NCBI RefSeq assembly: GCF_015062915.1 | Contig: NZ_SUTJ01000001.1 | Span: 238,011-302,010, forward strand | DNA from: Methanobrevibacter thaueri | GTDB lineage: Archaea; Methanobacteriota; Methanobacteria; Methanobacteriales; Methanobacteriaceae | Reading direction: 5' to 3' | Length of the DNA stretch: 64,000 bases | Shown here: in pieces, positions 27,643 to 40,400 of the stretch | Numbering within the stretch: the stretch's first letter is position 1 | Layout: each line of letters opens with the position of its first letter | The notes under the pieces: model-generated | Told to the model about the DNA's origin: nothing | Databases searched by the model: none | The model's input: the letters and a program-made list of their open reading frames with translations, nothing else | Program-made: the position numbers and the translations under genes

Positions 27643-30600
27643 TTTTTTAACTTTTACGCTTCTTTTTACAGTGTCTTTTAGGTAGGTTACTTGGTATTTT
27701 ACCTTTTTGCCCACTTTAAGCTTTTTGAGCACTGATTTTTTGATGGTTACTTTTGCCACTCCTTTTTTGTTGGTTTTTGCCTTGTATTTTTTGCCTTTGA
27801 ACTTGAAGGTCACTTTTTTGTTTTTAAGTGCTTTTTTGCCTTCTTTTAAGGTTGCTTTCACTACAAGTTTTTTGGCTGATTTTTTGACTTTAACCTTTTT
27901 AAGGGTTAAAATCTGTTTTACTTTTACCTTGTTGGTCACTTTGATTCCTTTGTATTCAGCAGTTACTGTGTATGTTTTCGGAAGATAGTTTTTAGTGAAT
28001 TTCAAGGTAATGTAACCATTCTTATCGGTTTTCAGTGTTTGTGCCTTACCGTTCACTGTCACTTTTACCGCAACATTTGATCCGACAGGTTGACCATCAT
28101 CTCCAATGATGCGAAGCTTGTAGGCGTAGTTTTTGCCATAGAATGTGTTCACATTCTTGTTTCCAGTGATTCTGGTAGTGATTTTAACGGTTTTAGTAAC
28201 ACTTTCGTTGTTTAATGGATTTACGGTGGTCACAGTGTATGTTCCAATCGCCAATTTGATGTTTAGAACAGCAATACCCTCATCATTGGTTGTGGCATTG
28301 TATTGTTTGCCGTTTATGATAAATATGACTTGCTTTTTAGCCATTGGATTCCCATTTCCGTCAACAACTGTTACTTGATAGTCCACACCGCTGTTGTATC
28401 CCCTGATCATGTCCACTGCTTTTATGATTGCTGTGACATTAGCAATGCGGGTTTTCTTGGATTTTGCAGGATAGTTTGCATCACCAGTGTATTCAAAGTC
28501 CACAGTGCTGTCTAATGGTATCAGAGGCATGGTTATAACTGCTTTACCGTTTTCTACTGTTGCGTTGTATTGTTTGCCGCCAACACTGACTGTAACGTTT
28601 CCTGTAGCATCTTCAGGGAAAGTGAATGTTATAACGGTTTCGTTTGCAGTGTTTATTGCAGTTATCTCAGGTTCAAAAGCTTCATTTTTCAGCACACTAA
28701 CTTTAACAGTGTCATTTATTGCTGAAGTGTAGTTTTCACTTTCACCGAATTTTACTGTTATAGTATAATTTCCAACTTTAACACCTGTGAATGTTATTGT
28801 ATTTGTGCCTGCAGTCAATGTTTCCTCTTTGGTTTGATTTCCAACAGTTATATTGTATTTACCACTAGCATCAGTGTTAATGGTGATTATTACATCACCA
28901 GGATAGGTTATGTTTTCTGATTTTACTGTTATTGTTGGTATTGTTTTTAAAACACTTACCTTGACTGTGTTGTTAGTTGCACTAGTGTAGTTTTCTGTTT
29001 CAGCATAAGTTATGTTAATTATGTATTCATTTGCAGATAAACCAGTGAATGTAATGCTTTCAACAGTATTTGCGGTTAAATCAACCTCTTTTTGTTGATC
29101 TCCAACTTTAACAGTGTATTTTCCACTAACATCACTAGTTATATTTACAATCAAGTCTCCAGGGTAAGTTACATTTTCAGCACTAACATTAATTGTTGGT
29201 GTTGCTTTAAAGACGTTTACCTTGACTGTGTCGTTTATTGCACCAGTGTAGTTTTCTGTTTCAGCATAGGTTACGTTAATAATGTATTCTTTTGCAGATA
29301 AGTTGGTAAATGTTACTTTTCCAACAACATTAGCACTTAGATCAATATATTGTTCTTTGTCACCTACTTTTACGGTGTATCTGCCGTCAACATCACTAAT
29401 TACATTCACAATCAAGTCTCCAGGGTAAATTACATTTTCATCACTAACATTAATTGTTGGTGTTGCTTTAAAGACGTTTACCTTGACTGTGTCGTTAATT
29501 GCACCAGTGTAATTTTCTGTTTCAGCATAGGTTACATTTATTATGTATTCATTTGCTGATAATCCAGCGAATGTTACGGTTTTTGTAATGTTTACTGTTA
29601 GGTTGATTTCTTCTTTCTGGTCTCCAATTTTAACTGTGTACTTGCCTGTAAGGTTACTAGTAATATTTACAATAATGTTTCCAGGATAAGTCACGTCATT
29701 TGCAATAACATTGATTTTTACGGCCGCCTTGTTAACTGTGAATGTTTTTGTGGCATTGCTTTGAAGAACGTTATCTGTTCCAATGTTTGTTATTGTTATT
29801 GTGTATGTTCCTGCAGCCAAATCAGGGTTAACTATTCTTTCATCAGTTGTTGTGTTGAATACTGTTTCATTATCCTCATTTATGATTATAATTTCAATTG
29901 TTGTTGGATTTTCCACGCTGAATTCGATTGAAACGTTTCCATAGGTGAATTCATCCTTATCTCCAATTGTCACAGTGCTCTCCAGATAATTTTTGTTCAC
30001 AGTGATTTGCGCTGCATCATAATGGGCTGTAAGTGATGTTTGAGTTGCCTTAGGGATGTATGCTACTTGAGCCACTCCGTTTTCATCAAGGGATACATTA
30101 TCTGCAACATCCAGGTTTTCATTTGTTAATGTCAGATTTATTTGCGCTAATCCGTAAGATTGTCCGGTGAGTATTCTGGAATTTTTCTTATCATATATGT
30201 TGTTTAACTTGATATTTGCAATGCCGTCAGCCATGGACATGTCCATGAAATACCAGTAATTGCATTCAACGTCTTCTGAAACCGGAAGTGCAGCATTATA
30301 GTTGGTAATATTGTTTCCAAACCAGTTGTAATCTGCATTTAAAGTATCACTAATAATCCATGAATCATCTTCGAAATGTATAGTGCTTTCTCCATTATTT
30401 ATAAAAATACAGTAATTTACTGGAGTTTTTTCGTTATCTGAGTATATTGCACTTCCTTTATCTGATGCTGTATTGTTTATGAATATCAATTGAGATATTG
30501 TTCCATCATTAAAACTGGCATAAAGTGCTCCGCCACATTCCGCTTGGTTTTTGATGAATGTGGAGTTGCCAATTCTGCTTTCTTTTGCAGTTATATGTAT

Positions 30601-33600
30601 AGCCCCTCCATTTTTCGCATGATTTTGTAAAAATTCGGAGTTTCCGATAGTACTTTTTTTAGCGGCAAGATATATTGCCCCACCATTATTTACAGCACTA
30701 TTTTCTAAAAAGGTTGAATATTCAACAGATTCCTGCTCATTATCAAGTGAAAATCCTCTCTCGTTGAAGTAGATTGCTCCACCGTCATTGGTTGCAGTGT
30801 TTTTGATGAATGTGGAGTTTATCACCTTACCGTAATCATAATGCCAGAAGATTGCACCACCATTGGTTGCAGTGTTGTTTGCAAAGGAGCTTGAATTTAC
30901 GGTTCCGTAATTTGCATTCCAGTAGGCCGCTCCACCATTGGTTGCAGTGTTGTTTGCAAATTCACAATCAGATAATTTGCCTTCCTGTGAATTCCAGTAG
31001 ACTGCTCCACCATCTGGCGCATTATTTAATGTAAATTTACTGCTGGCTACAACACCATTTGCAGCATTCCAGAAGATTGCACCACCTTCACTGCCGGCAT
31101 TGTTGTTTGAAAATTCACAATCAGAAATTCTGCCGTTCTTTTTATCCCAGTAGACTGCTCCACCATCTCCAGTAGCGGTATTGTATCTAAAGGTACAGTT
31201 TTCTACTGTAGCCTCAGTGGCATGAACATATATTGCTCCACCTGAACCTGCACGGTTATTGGTGAATGTTGTGTTTGTAACTGTCATGTTTTTGCCTTGG
31301 AGGAATAAAGCACCTCCATCTCCTGCGACATTACCTTTAAATAGTGAATCTTTTATTACTCCATTTTGTCCAACCCATGTTATTGCTCCGTTTAGAGCCC
31401 CGGTGTTGTTTTCAAAGGTACAGTTGTCGACCACACCATCATGTCCGTTCCAGACAACAGGACCGTCGTATCCACCCACATCTTCATTGCCTCCATTTAC
31501 AAGAATGAGATTTTTCAATGTTACTCTTTCACTGGATACTGTAAATATTAATGATTTGCCGAGGGCGTTTATGGAGTGTCCGTTACCGTCAATGGTTATA
31601 TTTGTAGCCCTTATGGTAATTCCGCCGACGCTGTCAATGCCTTCTGTGAAGGTATAATCCCTGTCAAGGACAATAATGGAATTGTCAGCAGTAGCATATA
31701 TTAAATCATTCAGCAAGTCAAACTCTCCTTTTTGAGTGAAATTAACTGTGTAATTAACGTTTTCATAACTTGCTGTTAAAAATGCAGGTTTGGAAAGCAT
31801 ATAAACTCTGATTTGGATTTCACCATCATCACCGAAATCAATGCTTCCCTGACTGCTTGACATGTTGACAAAATCCAATCTAATGCTTATATTTGATAAT
31901 GTATAGTCGCTATTCTTAATGATTCTTTTATTGACATTATCATATACGTTGTTTAGGGAAATATTTGCATAGTCATGCATAAGTGTCATGTTTAAGAAAT
32001 ACCAAGTATTGGCATCAAGATTAACTTTGGATAGACTGTTGAAATTGTCTGCAGTATTTCCTAACCAGTTGTAATCCAAATAGTATTCATGAGGTTGGCT
32101 TTCAGCATATATTTCATATTCTGATTTGGAATTGATAATAATATTGTTTATAACATTCAGTTTATTCAAGGCTTTTTTGGCATGGATGATTTTGTCAGCA
32201 TCGTTTTGAATAAATAATGAACCGTTGATTTCCACATTTGAAGTTGAATTCAAAAGGATTAAGCTTTCGCCAGCGACGTTATTGACAAATGTGGCATTAT
32301 TCAAAACACAATCGTCTGCGATGACTATGACTGAATTGTTCTGTGCGATATTATCAAGGAACTGGCAGCCATTGATAACACAATCACCAGCAATGTATAG
32401 AATTGAAGTATTCTGTGCAACATTATAAATGAATTGACAATCATTGAATTCACAATCGCTGTTGATTATGATATTTTCATGGTTTTCTTCAAATGTACAA
32501 TTGTTAAATGTCACTTTCTGAGCGTTTATACTGTTTATCGGGATGTAACAATTGACAAAAATGATGTCATTGAATGTAACGTCAGCGGAAGGGTTATTTA
32601 TTTTGAATGCTGTACGGTTATTTCCATTTATTGTGTGTCCATTACCGTTTATTGTCAGACTTTTATCAATTAAAATTCCTTCACTGCCAATGTGTGAATC
32701 TCTGGTTTCACTATATGAAAAATCATTTTCCAATGATAATGATTCTGTTGCTTGATTAATATTTGATTGAAGAGCAGTGAATATGTCAGGAGGTGTTTGA
32801 TCAAATTTAAAGACATATGTATAATCCCTATACTTGAATTTTATTTCACCTTCATCAAATGCATAATTAGGTGTATATTCAAAAGAATTCTTGTTTAAGC
32901 CAATGTTTATTTTATTTGTATTTATGGTACCTGTTGTTGTTTCAATAGTGAACTCTCTTAAAGGAACATTGAAAGTATCTGGAGAGGTTTGCTTGAATGT
33001 GAAATATCCAGTGATAATAGAAGGGGAATCCGCATTCTTAACATATTCAAATTTTAAATTTAATTCATTATCCATATAAAGGACATCTTTTTCATCACCT
33101 TTTTGAATATCATGTCCATTTGGGAACCAACATTCATGGAACCCGGTAAAGGAGAATTGGTCAGTGTAAATGGAATCCCTTTGTAAAAAGATACAACTTA
33201 TACAAATAGGACCATGCTCAGGAACATCAAAATAAGCAGAACAAAAATCAATATAAAGATCTTTACCGGTCTCTGCAGTGTTCTTATCGAAAACTGAATA
33301 ATATATATTCGGACCATATTCGCAGAAGTAAACTGCACCTCCATAATCTTCAGCACTGTTTTCTACAAAAAGACAATCTTCTATAATATCCTCACCGTTC
33401 CCATTTGTAAATCCATATATTGCACCACCATCTTCATCAGCATTATTTTTGTAAAAAGTACAACTTCTTATTATTTCGTGACGAGCATTTGAGTAAATAG
33501 CTCCCCCATAATTTCCGTTATTACTTATAAAAGTCGAAGTGAGAACCTTATTATCTCTTACATATTGGTCTTTTGGAAATCCATCACATTCCATAAAATA

Positions 33601-34326
33601 AATGGCTCCCCCATAGTCATCGGCTCTATTATTTTCAAAATAACTGTCTGTGATATAGGATCCTCTTGAATAATATACTATGGCGCCTCCATGGTCATCA
33701 GCGGCATTATTGGTGAATCTGCAATTTTCTATATATGCACCAGTAAATTCAACATATATTGCACCAGCGTCATCAGCATGGTTATTGTCAAAAGTACAAT
33801 TAGTAATATATATTGAACCCTCATTGTCTTCTATACCTATACATCTTATTGCACCCCCACTGGTCCAGGAGACATCACCATTTTTAAAAGTAATGTTTTT
33901 CAATACCACACGTTTATCCTTGGCCAATACGATATCAAAGATCCTGTCTTTACGTAGTCCGTCAAGATAATGGCCTCTTCCATCAATTGTAATACTCTTA
34001 GAAAATTCAACGGTGCCAGTATCCTTAAATGCATAATCATTATCCAAATAAATGGTAGAACCCTCTTCAGCACCGTTAATTAAATCCTGCAAATCTCTAA
34101 AGCTGCCTTCATCGGCACTTAATGTGTCTTCATCTGCAGCGTTTAAAATACTATTGTTTTCATCAATCTGTGTGTCTGTTGCCTTTAAAATGTCAACATC
34201 TTGTGTAATATCGTCTGTAACTTCACTGACTGCATCTGTATCATTCACATCACTTGCGGCAACCGTTGCCAATGTGAATAAAGTAACAAATAAAATCGTG
34301 AAAATTACCAAAGCCTTGTATTTCAT
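27640..34326 (-). CDS. Adhesin-like protein 2, tandem paralogue of protein 1
   Basis: A 2228-residue secreted protein co-linear with adhesin 1: signal peptide (MKYKALVIFTILFVTLFTLA...), three beta-helix blocks, 87-residue Ig-like modules (landmarks at 28995, 29256 and 29517), and a Lys-rich C-terminal domain ending SVKVKK. The first and second beta-helix blocks are clearly diverged from adhesin 1, whereas the third is encoded by identical DNA. Its last 100 codons instead match adhesins 3 and 4 almost perfectly, so the gene is a mosaic. Attachment is presumed to be via the basic C-terminus. Ligand unknown; family members are proposed to mediate contact with host or partner microbes. Confidence 0.9.
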   Translation of the reverse strand: MKYKALVIFTILFVTLFTLATVAASDVNDTDAVSEVTDDITQDVDILKATDTQIDENNSILNAADEDTLSADEGSFRDLQDLINGAEEGSTIYLDNDYAFKDTGTVEFSKSITIDGRGHYLDGLRKDRIFDIVLAKDKRVVLKNITFKNGDVSWTSGGAIRCIGIEDNEGSIYITNCTFDNNHADDAGAIYVEFTGAYIENCRFTNNAADDHGGAIVYYSRGSYITDSYFENNRADDYGGAIYFMECDGFPKDQYVRDNKVLTSTFISNNGNYGGAIYSNARHEIIRSCTFYKNNADEDGGAIYGFTNGNGEDIIEDCLFVENSAEDYGGAVYFCEYGPNIYYSVFDKNTAETGKDLYIDFCSAYFDVPEHGPICISCIFLQRDSIYTDQFSFTGFHECWFPNGHDIQKGDEKDVLYMDNELNLKFEYVKNADSPSIITGYFTFKQTSPDTFNVPLREFTIETTTGTINTNKINIGLNKNSFEYTPNYAFDEGEIKFKYRDYTYVFKFDQTPPDIFTALQSNINQATESLSLENDFSYSETRDSHIGSEGILIDKSLTINGNGHTINGNNRTAFKINNPSADVTFNDIIFVNCYIPINSINAQKVTFNNCTFEENHENIIINSDCEFNDCQFIYNVAQNTSILYIAGDCVINGCQFLDNIAQNNSVIVIADDCVLNNATFVNNVAGESLILLNSTSNVEINGSLFIQNDADKIIHAKKALNKLNVINNIIINSKSEYEIYAESQPHEYYLDYNWLGNTADNFNSLSKVNLDANTWYFLNMTLMHDYANISLNNVYDNVNKRIIKNSDYTLSNISIRLDFVNMSSSQGSIDFGDDGEIQIRVYMLSKPAFLTASYENVNYTVNFTQKGEFDLLNDLIYATADNSIIVLDRDYTFTEGIDSVGGITIRATNITIDGNGHSINALGKSLIFTVSSERVTLKNLILVNGGNEDVGGYDGPVVWNGHDGVVDNCTFENNTGALNGAITWVGQNGVIKDSLFKGNVAGDGGALFLQGKNMTVTNTTFTNNRAGSGGAIYVHATEATVENCTFRYNTATGDGGAVYWDKKNGRISDCEFSNNNAGSEGGAIFWNAANGVVASSKFTLNNAPDGGAVYWNSQEGKLSDCEFANNTATNGGAAYWNANYGTVNSSSFANNTATNGGAIFWHYDYGKVINSTFIKNTATNDGGAIYFNERGFSLDNEQESVEYSTFLENSAVNNGGAIYLAAKKSTIGNSEFLQNHAKNGGAIHITAKESRIGNSTFIKNQAECGGALYASFNDGTISQLIFINNTASDKGSAIYSDNEKTPVNYCIFINNGESTIHFEDDSWIISDTLNADYNWFGNNITNYNAALPVSEDVECNYWYFMDMSMADGIANIKLNNIYDKKNSRILTGQSYGLAQINLTLTNENLDVADNVSLDENGVAQVAYIPKATQTSLTAHYDAAQITVNKNYLESTVTIGDKDEFTYGNVSIEFSVENPTTIEIIIINEDNETVFNTTTDERIVNPDLAAGTYTITITNIGTDNVLQSNATKTFTVNKAAVKINVIANDVTYPGNIIVNITSNLTGKYTVKIGDQKEEINLTVNITKTVTFAGLSANEYIINVTYAETENYTGAINDTVKVNVFKATPTINVSDENVIYPGDLIVNVISDVDGRYTVKVGDKEQYIDLSANVVGKVTFTNLSAKEYIINVTYAETENYTGAINDTVKVNVFKATPTINVSAENVTYPGDLIVNITSDVSGKYTVKVGDQQKEVDLTANTVESITFTGLSANEYIINITYAETENYTSATNNTVKVSVLKTIPTITVKSENITYPGDVIITINTDASGKYNITVGNQTKEETLTAGTNTITFTGVKVGNYTITVKFGESENYTSAINDTVKVSVLKNEAFEPEITAINTANETVITFTFPEDATGNVTVSVGGKQYNATVENGKAVITMPLIPLDSTVDFEYTGDANYPAKSKKTRIANVTAIIKAVDMIRGYNSGVDYQVTVVDGNGNPMAKKQVIFIINGKQYNATTNDEGIAVLNIKLAIGTYTVTTVNPLNNESVTKTVKITTRITGNKNVNTFYGKNYAYKLRIIGDDGQPVGSNVAVKVTVNGKAQTLKTDKNGYITLKFTKNYLPKTYTVTAEYKGIKVTNKVKVKQILTLKKVKVKKSAKKLVVKATLKEGKKALKNKKVTFKFKGKKYKAKTNKKGVAKVTIKKSVLKKLKVGKKVKYQVTYLKDTVKRSVKVKK
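28995..29777 (-). repeat. Three 261-bp Ig-like module repeats in adhesin-like gene 2
   Basis: Landmark CTGTTTCAG at 28995, 29256 and 29517 gives a period of exactly 261 bp. These units are more diverged from each other than those of gene 1, but keep the same length and motif order. Confidence 0.85.
30902..31785 (-). repeat. 884-bp tract identical to 24065-24948 (adhesin gene 2 copy)
   Basis: Partner of the tract in adhesin gene 1. The region upstream within the gene (31786 onward) and the region at 30840-30901 both show scattered differences, so the identity has sharp edges, as expected of a conversion tract. Confidence 0.9.
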
Positions 34327-34425
34327 GAATTAAATTCCTCATTTAGCTAAATTTTCATTACTTTAATATCTTTTGTTAATAAGTAATATAATTTTTTTAA
34401 AAAATTGTTAAAAATGAGGAATTAA
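34327..34425 (-). promoter_or_regulatory. Promoter region of adhesin-like gene 2, near copy of the one before gene 1
   Basis: Same order of elements as at 27499-27595: AT-rich TATA-like stretch, then TTTAGCTAAATGAGGAA before the ATG. The conservation extends into the signal-peptide codons. Confidence 0.6.
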
Positions 34426-34431
34426 TAAATA

Positions 34432-34461
34432 AAAAAAGATAGAGAATTTTAGGATTCTCTA
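34432..34461 (-). terminator. Terminator hairpin of adhesin-like gene 3
   Basis: Arms TAGAGAAT-type at 34440-34447 and 34454-34461 with a six-base loop; T-run on the minus strand from the A-run at 34432-34438. Same hairpin as for gene 2 and overlapping the TAG stop. Confidence 0.8.
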
Positions 34462-37400
34462 TTTTTTAACTTTTACAGTTCTTTTTACAGTGTCTTTTAG
34501 GTAGGTTACTTGGTATTTTACCTTTTTGCCTACTTTGAGTTTTTTAAGAACTGATTTTTTGATGGTTACTTTTGCCACTCCTTTTTTGTTGGTTTTTGCC
34601 TTGTATTTTTTGCCTTTGAACTTGAAGGTCACTTTTTTGTTTTTAAGTGCTTTTTTGCCTTCTTTTAATGTGGCTTTCACTACAAGTTTTTTGGCTGATT
34701 TTTTGACTTTAACCTTTTTGAGGGTTAGGATCTGTTTTACGTTTACCTTGTTGGTCACTTTGATTCCTTTGTATTCGGCGGTTACTGTGTATGTTTTTGG
34801 AAGGTATGTTTTGGTGAATTTCAAGGTAATGTAGCCATTCTTATCAGTTTTCAGTGTTTGTGCCTTACCGTTCACTGTCACTTTTACCGCAACGTTTGAT
34901 CCGACAGGTTTGCCGTCATCTCCAATGATGCGAAGCTTGTAGGCATAGTTTTTGCCATAGTATGTGTTCACATTTTTGTTTCCAGTGATTCTAGTAGTGA
35001 TTTTAACGGTTTTAGTGACATTGTCGTTGTTTAATGGGTTTACGGTAGTCACAGTGTGTGTTCCAATTGCCAATTTGATGTTTAGAACAGCAATACCTTT
35101 ATCATTGGTTGTGGCATTGTATTTGTTGCCGTTTATGATGAATATTACCTGTTTTTTAACAATTGGATTTCCGTTTCCGTCAACGACTGTTACCTGATAG
35201 TCCACACCGCTGTTGTATCCTCTGATCATGTCCATAGCTTTTATTATTGCTGTGACATTATTAATGCTGGTTTTCTTGGATTTTGCAGGATAGTTTTCAT
35301 CACCACTATATTCAAAGTCCACAGTACTGTCCAATGGTATCAGAGGCATGGTTATAACTGCCTTACCGTTTTCAACTGTTGCGTTGTATTTTTTGCCGTC
35401 AACTATAACTGTAACGTTTCCTGTAGCATCTTCAGGGAAAGTGAATGTTATTACAGTTTCGTTTGCAGTGTTTGTTGCGGTTATCTCAGGTTCGAAAGCT
35501 TCATTTTTCAGCACACTAACTTTGACAGTGTCATTTATTGCTGAAGTGTAGTTTTCAGTTTCAGCGTATTTGACGGTTATTGTATAGTTTCCAACTTTAA
35601 CTCCTGTGAATGTTATTGTATTTGTGCTTGCAGTCAATATTTCCTCTTTGGTTTGGTTTCCAACAGTTATATTGTATTTACCGCCAGCATCAGTGATAAC
35701 GGTAATAATAACATCACTCGAATAGGTTGCATTTTCAGCACTGACATTAATAGTTGGAGTAGCCTTTAAAACACTTACTTTAACTGTGTCATTTAATGCT
35801 GCAGTATAATTTTCAGTTTCAGCATATGCAACATTTATTGTGTACTCTTTTGCAGACAAACCAGCAAATGCTACATTTCCAACAACATTAGCAACCAAAT
35901 CAATCTCTTTTTGCTGATTGCCAACCTTAACAGTATACTTGCCTCCAACATTGCCAGTGACATTCACAATCAAATCACCAGGATAAACTGTGCTTTCAGC
36001 ACTTACAGATATAGTTGGAGTGGCCTTTAAAACACTAACACTAACTGTATCGTTTACTGCACTGGTGTAATTTTCTGTTTCATTAAATGTTACATTGATA
36101 CAATATATTCCCGCTTTTATGCCTTTGAATACCACTGATTTCATTTCATTAGCATTTAAGTCAATGATTATACTCTGATCGGCAATTTTTATGACGTATT
36201 TACCTGCCGCATCGCTTGTTAAATTAATAATGACCTCATTAGGATATACGACATTACTGCTAGCGACACTGATATTCGGTGTTGTTTTATCAACATTCAT
36301 GGTTTTAAATGTTGCTGAAACTGTTTTTTCATTATATCTGTCTGTCTGATTAAATGTGACTGTTATATTATATGTTCCGTCGGCCAATAGACCCAAATCG
36401 AATTCATAGACATTGTTAACAACTGTAATGATTTGGACAGTATTGTTGAAAATCAAACTGTAATATCCATCAAACTGTGAAATAACTTTTCCAGTGACAT
36501 TTTTATTTACAAATATCTCATCTAAATCGAATTCTAAATTAATATTCGCTTTAAGAACTTTAAAACTATGGATTTCTATAATCTCATCATAATTTTCATT
36601 GCTGAAGAATGTGGTTGGAGTATAAGTTCCAACATCCAGTGGGATGCTTGCATTTCCAGTACCGTTTTTAACTTCAATGATTACTTTTTCATCATTGATT
36701 TGAACCGTATAATTGCCGTCAGCATCGGCATTTACTGTAATTGTTGTATTTAACCCATATTCGACAGTGCCTGCACTGATTACAATATTGTTTTCAGCCG
36801 GAATTACTTCAATCATTTTTGAATCCATGCTTTGCTCAACTAATCTTGATTCTTGATTAATAATGGTCATATTATAATTTCCAACATTCAAATCAGGTTC
36901 AAAAGGAAAAGTCAAGTCATCTTCATCAAATATTATATCTCCAGCATCATTCATGATTATTAAACGTATGGAAGTGAAATTTTCAACACCAAAATTAACG
37001 CGAACGTCCCCATATGAGAATATGGCCTGTTTAGATAATCTGATTATGGAGTTCACTTTCAGTGAATTGAATACTGTCTCTACGGTGCAATTTGTATAAT
37101 TTTCATTTCCTAAATTTGAAAGTGTCAATAGGTATTGTCCAACATCCAAAAATATATTTATGGAATTTGAAGTGATATTTTCAAATTCGATTGTTGAATT
37201 TGTTTCCAAATTCCTAATGACACCACAAACATCAGTACGATTTTCTATATCAAAGTTGATTTGTGTCAAATCGACATAGCGCACATCTGTGATGTTGACA
37301 GTTATTTTTGAATTGGCCTTATTGACTGTAAACATTTCATAGGCGATGTCCTCATAAAATGCATCGCTTTCGAAGTTAATGATTTTTATTGTATGGTTTC

Positions 37401-40400
37401 CTGCAACCAGATTGGATATTATCAGTTGATTATTATCAACACTTCCATTTTTAAGAATGTTGCCGTTTTTATCGTAAATGACGTATTCAGACAATGTTTT
37501 ATTCTCAATACTTAAATCAACAATCAATGATTCTCCATAAGTTATTATAGGAATTGGCATGATAGTGACTGATGAATTGAATTTAAGTATAATGTATCTG
37601 GCACTATAAACCACATTGTTTAGAAGTGATTTTGATTTAACAGTGACAGTATAATTTCCTGAAGCAAATTTCCTGTTTAGTTGATATGTGGTCTGATTTA
37701 ACGATCCGCAGGTTTCATTCTTATCATCTACAAATAACAGTTCATTTACAAGAACAGTATTGTTATTGTCATCTTTTATGCTTGCAGTTAATAAGTTATC
37801 CTCCATGTAATAATTTGTAAATGTTTTATTGTCACAGACATAGCTGCTTGTTTCAGAAGTGATTTCACCATAAACCATTATGGCTTCATCATTCAATTCA
37901 TTTTTACTTAAAAATAATTTACTGTTGTTATCCGCAAAAATACTTACCAATTTTCCATTATTTTTAAAGAATGACTCTTTAACTGTTGCACTACTGTTGA
38001 TAATGTTTACTGCAAATCCGTCACCAACATTATTGTCTGTAAAATTGGATTTTAAAATATTCATATTCTGGGAATCAGTCACCACCAATAGGTCATTACC
38101 GGTATTATTCTCAAATGAAATATCCTTAACTGTACCATTATCTCCAGTCCAATAAATCGGAACATGCAAGTTTAAAATTGTCAAATTATTCAATGATACA
38201 CTATCCGAATTGATTAGAAATACTGAGTTGGCATCATTTCCGTCAATACAGAAACCATTTCCAATAATGGAAATTACCTTTCCGATTTTGATTCCATCAT
38301 AGTAATCCATATCATAAACAGGGTTAAATTTAAAATCATATGATAAATCTAAAGAAGTATCTGCATTATCTATTAAATTAGACAAATCAGTGAATAATCC
38401 TCTGGAATCATAATTCACTGCAAATTTGAAGTCAGAACCATGATAGGTTAATGTTAATGTATCATTGGACAATTCCCCGTTCATATAAGTTAGTGCTCCC
38501 TTATTATTCACCAATGAAACGTTGTCATCACAGATTCCTGTTTCACTGGAAGCGTTAAATGAAACATCGGAAGGAACCTCTGTAATGTTAATTAACTCAC
38601 CGGTGGTGGAGTTGTAGAGCACAAAATAGACTTCAATAGTATTTTCAGTCATCTTTAATGGGGTTGTTTCTAAGATAAGGTAATTGTCAATTGATCCTAT
38701 ATTAATCAGTGAGCTTGTATCACTGATGTTTCCAAACCAACAGTAATTGACATTAGCCCTGCCCTCACCAGAGTCTTCTCTAATATAAATAGGAGTGCTT
38801 CCATCGATATTGTTTAAAAAGATTGACTGTGTAATTGTGACAGTTTGATTCTCGATTGCAATATCGTTTCTCTGGTGGTTATATTCATTTTCGATATGTT
38901 TATTGTTAATGAATTTACAATCTTTAACGATGCAATCTCTGCTCTGTAACTCCTGATAAACCTCATCATCTAAATATATTCCCATCATCTGAAGCAAATC
39001 CTGGCCCAACCATTGTATATAAAGCGAACCCCACATGGCCGCATGATTATTTATGAATGTAATATTGGACATATTAGGGACTCTGCATAACATTGCTCCT
39101 GTGACTATGCCCGTGTTGTTTACAAATCTGGAATTGGACATGATGCTTTCAAATTGAACATATGCTGCTCCGACACTTTGTGCATCATTATTTTCAAAGA
39201 GGGAATTATTAACGTTAGAATTATTCAAATATATTGCACCACCCTCGAGTGCATGGTTTGAGATGAAATTGCACCCCATGATATATGCATTACCACCGAA
39301 TACCGCTCCACCACAGTCATACCCATAATTACCTTCAGGGGCATGAGCAGTATTGTTTGTGAAATTGGAATTTATAATAATTGTTTCATACGAATTGCAA
39401 ATTGCCCCACCATTCCATCCTGTATTGTTTGTGAAATTGGAGTTTTCAACAATGATTTTAGAGTCTTCAGAATAAATTGCAGAACCATTGGAATTAACTA
39501 AATTGATATTTTTAAAGAATATCACTTTATTTGAAGTTAAGTTAAAGATAGCTGATGATTTACCTGCATCAATAGTAAAGAAATTCCCGTTAATGGTCAG
39601 GTTCTTATCAATGCGTATTCCATCAATTAAATCACTGTCTCCAGTTAGATAATTATAATCATTTGTCAAATTTATTATTGCGTTTTCATCAGTGCTGTCG
39701 ATTAAAAATTGCAAACGGTCAAAATCACTAATATTTACATTAATCGTTCCGGTAAAGACAAGATTTGAATTAGGACTGGTATAACTCTTATAATACTGAC
39801 TTGGGGATTGTGTTACTGTATAGGTATAGTAACCATTTTTGAATAAAAATTTAGTTACGGAAACTTCACCCAATTTGCTGGTATTGTAGATTCCATCTAA
39901 AACCACATCATTTTCATATTTGATTGTTATATGAATATCATGGTCCAATACACGATTTAAGTTAACCTGACTTATATTATCATTCCAGCCGGTTCCGCCA
40001 TTATCATTGATACAATCAAATTCAAGTACTCCCGATTCAGCATATACTGCATTAAAATAATTTTCCCTTGCGATATATGTAAAAGTAAATTGGGAAATTC
40101 CGTCAGTTGTATTAATATATGGTTCAGCGGCATTATTTGTAAAAGTAGATGAATTAATCTTACCAGATTTAGTATATATTGCTCCACCCATAAATGCACG
40201 ATTGTTTCTAAATTTAATTGATTTTAAATTTATATTTTTTTCACAATAAATTGCCCCTCCAAAACGTGCATAATTGTCTGCAAATTCCAAACCGTTAACT
40301 TCATTGGAGAGATTATTTACAGTATATATTGCCCCACCTTTATTATTTGCACTATTCGAATAAAATTTACTTCCTTGACATTTAAACTCTGTTTCAGAAT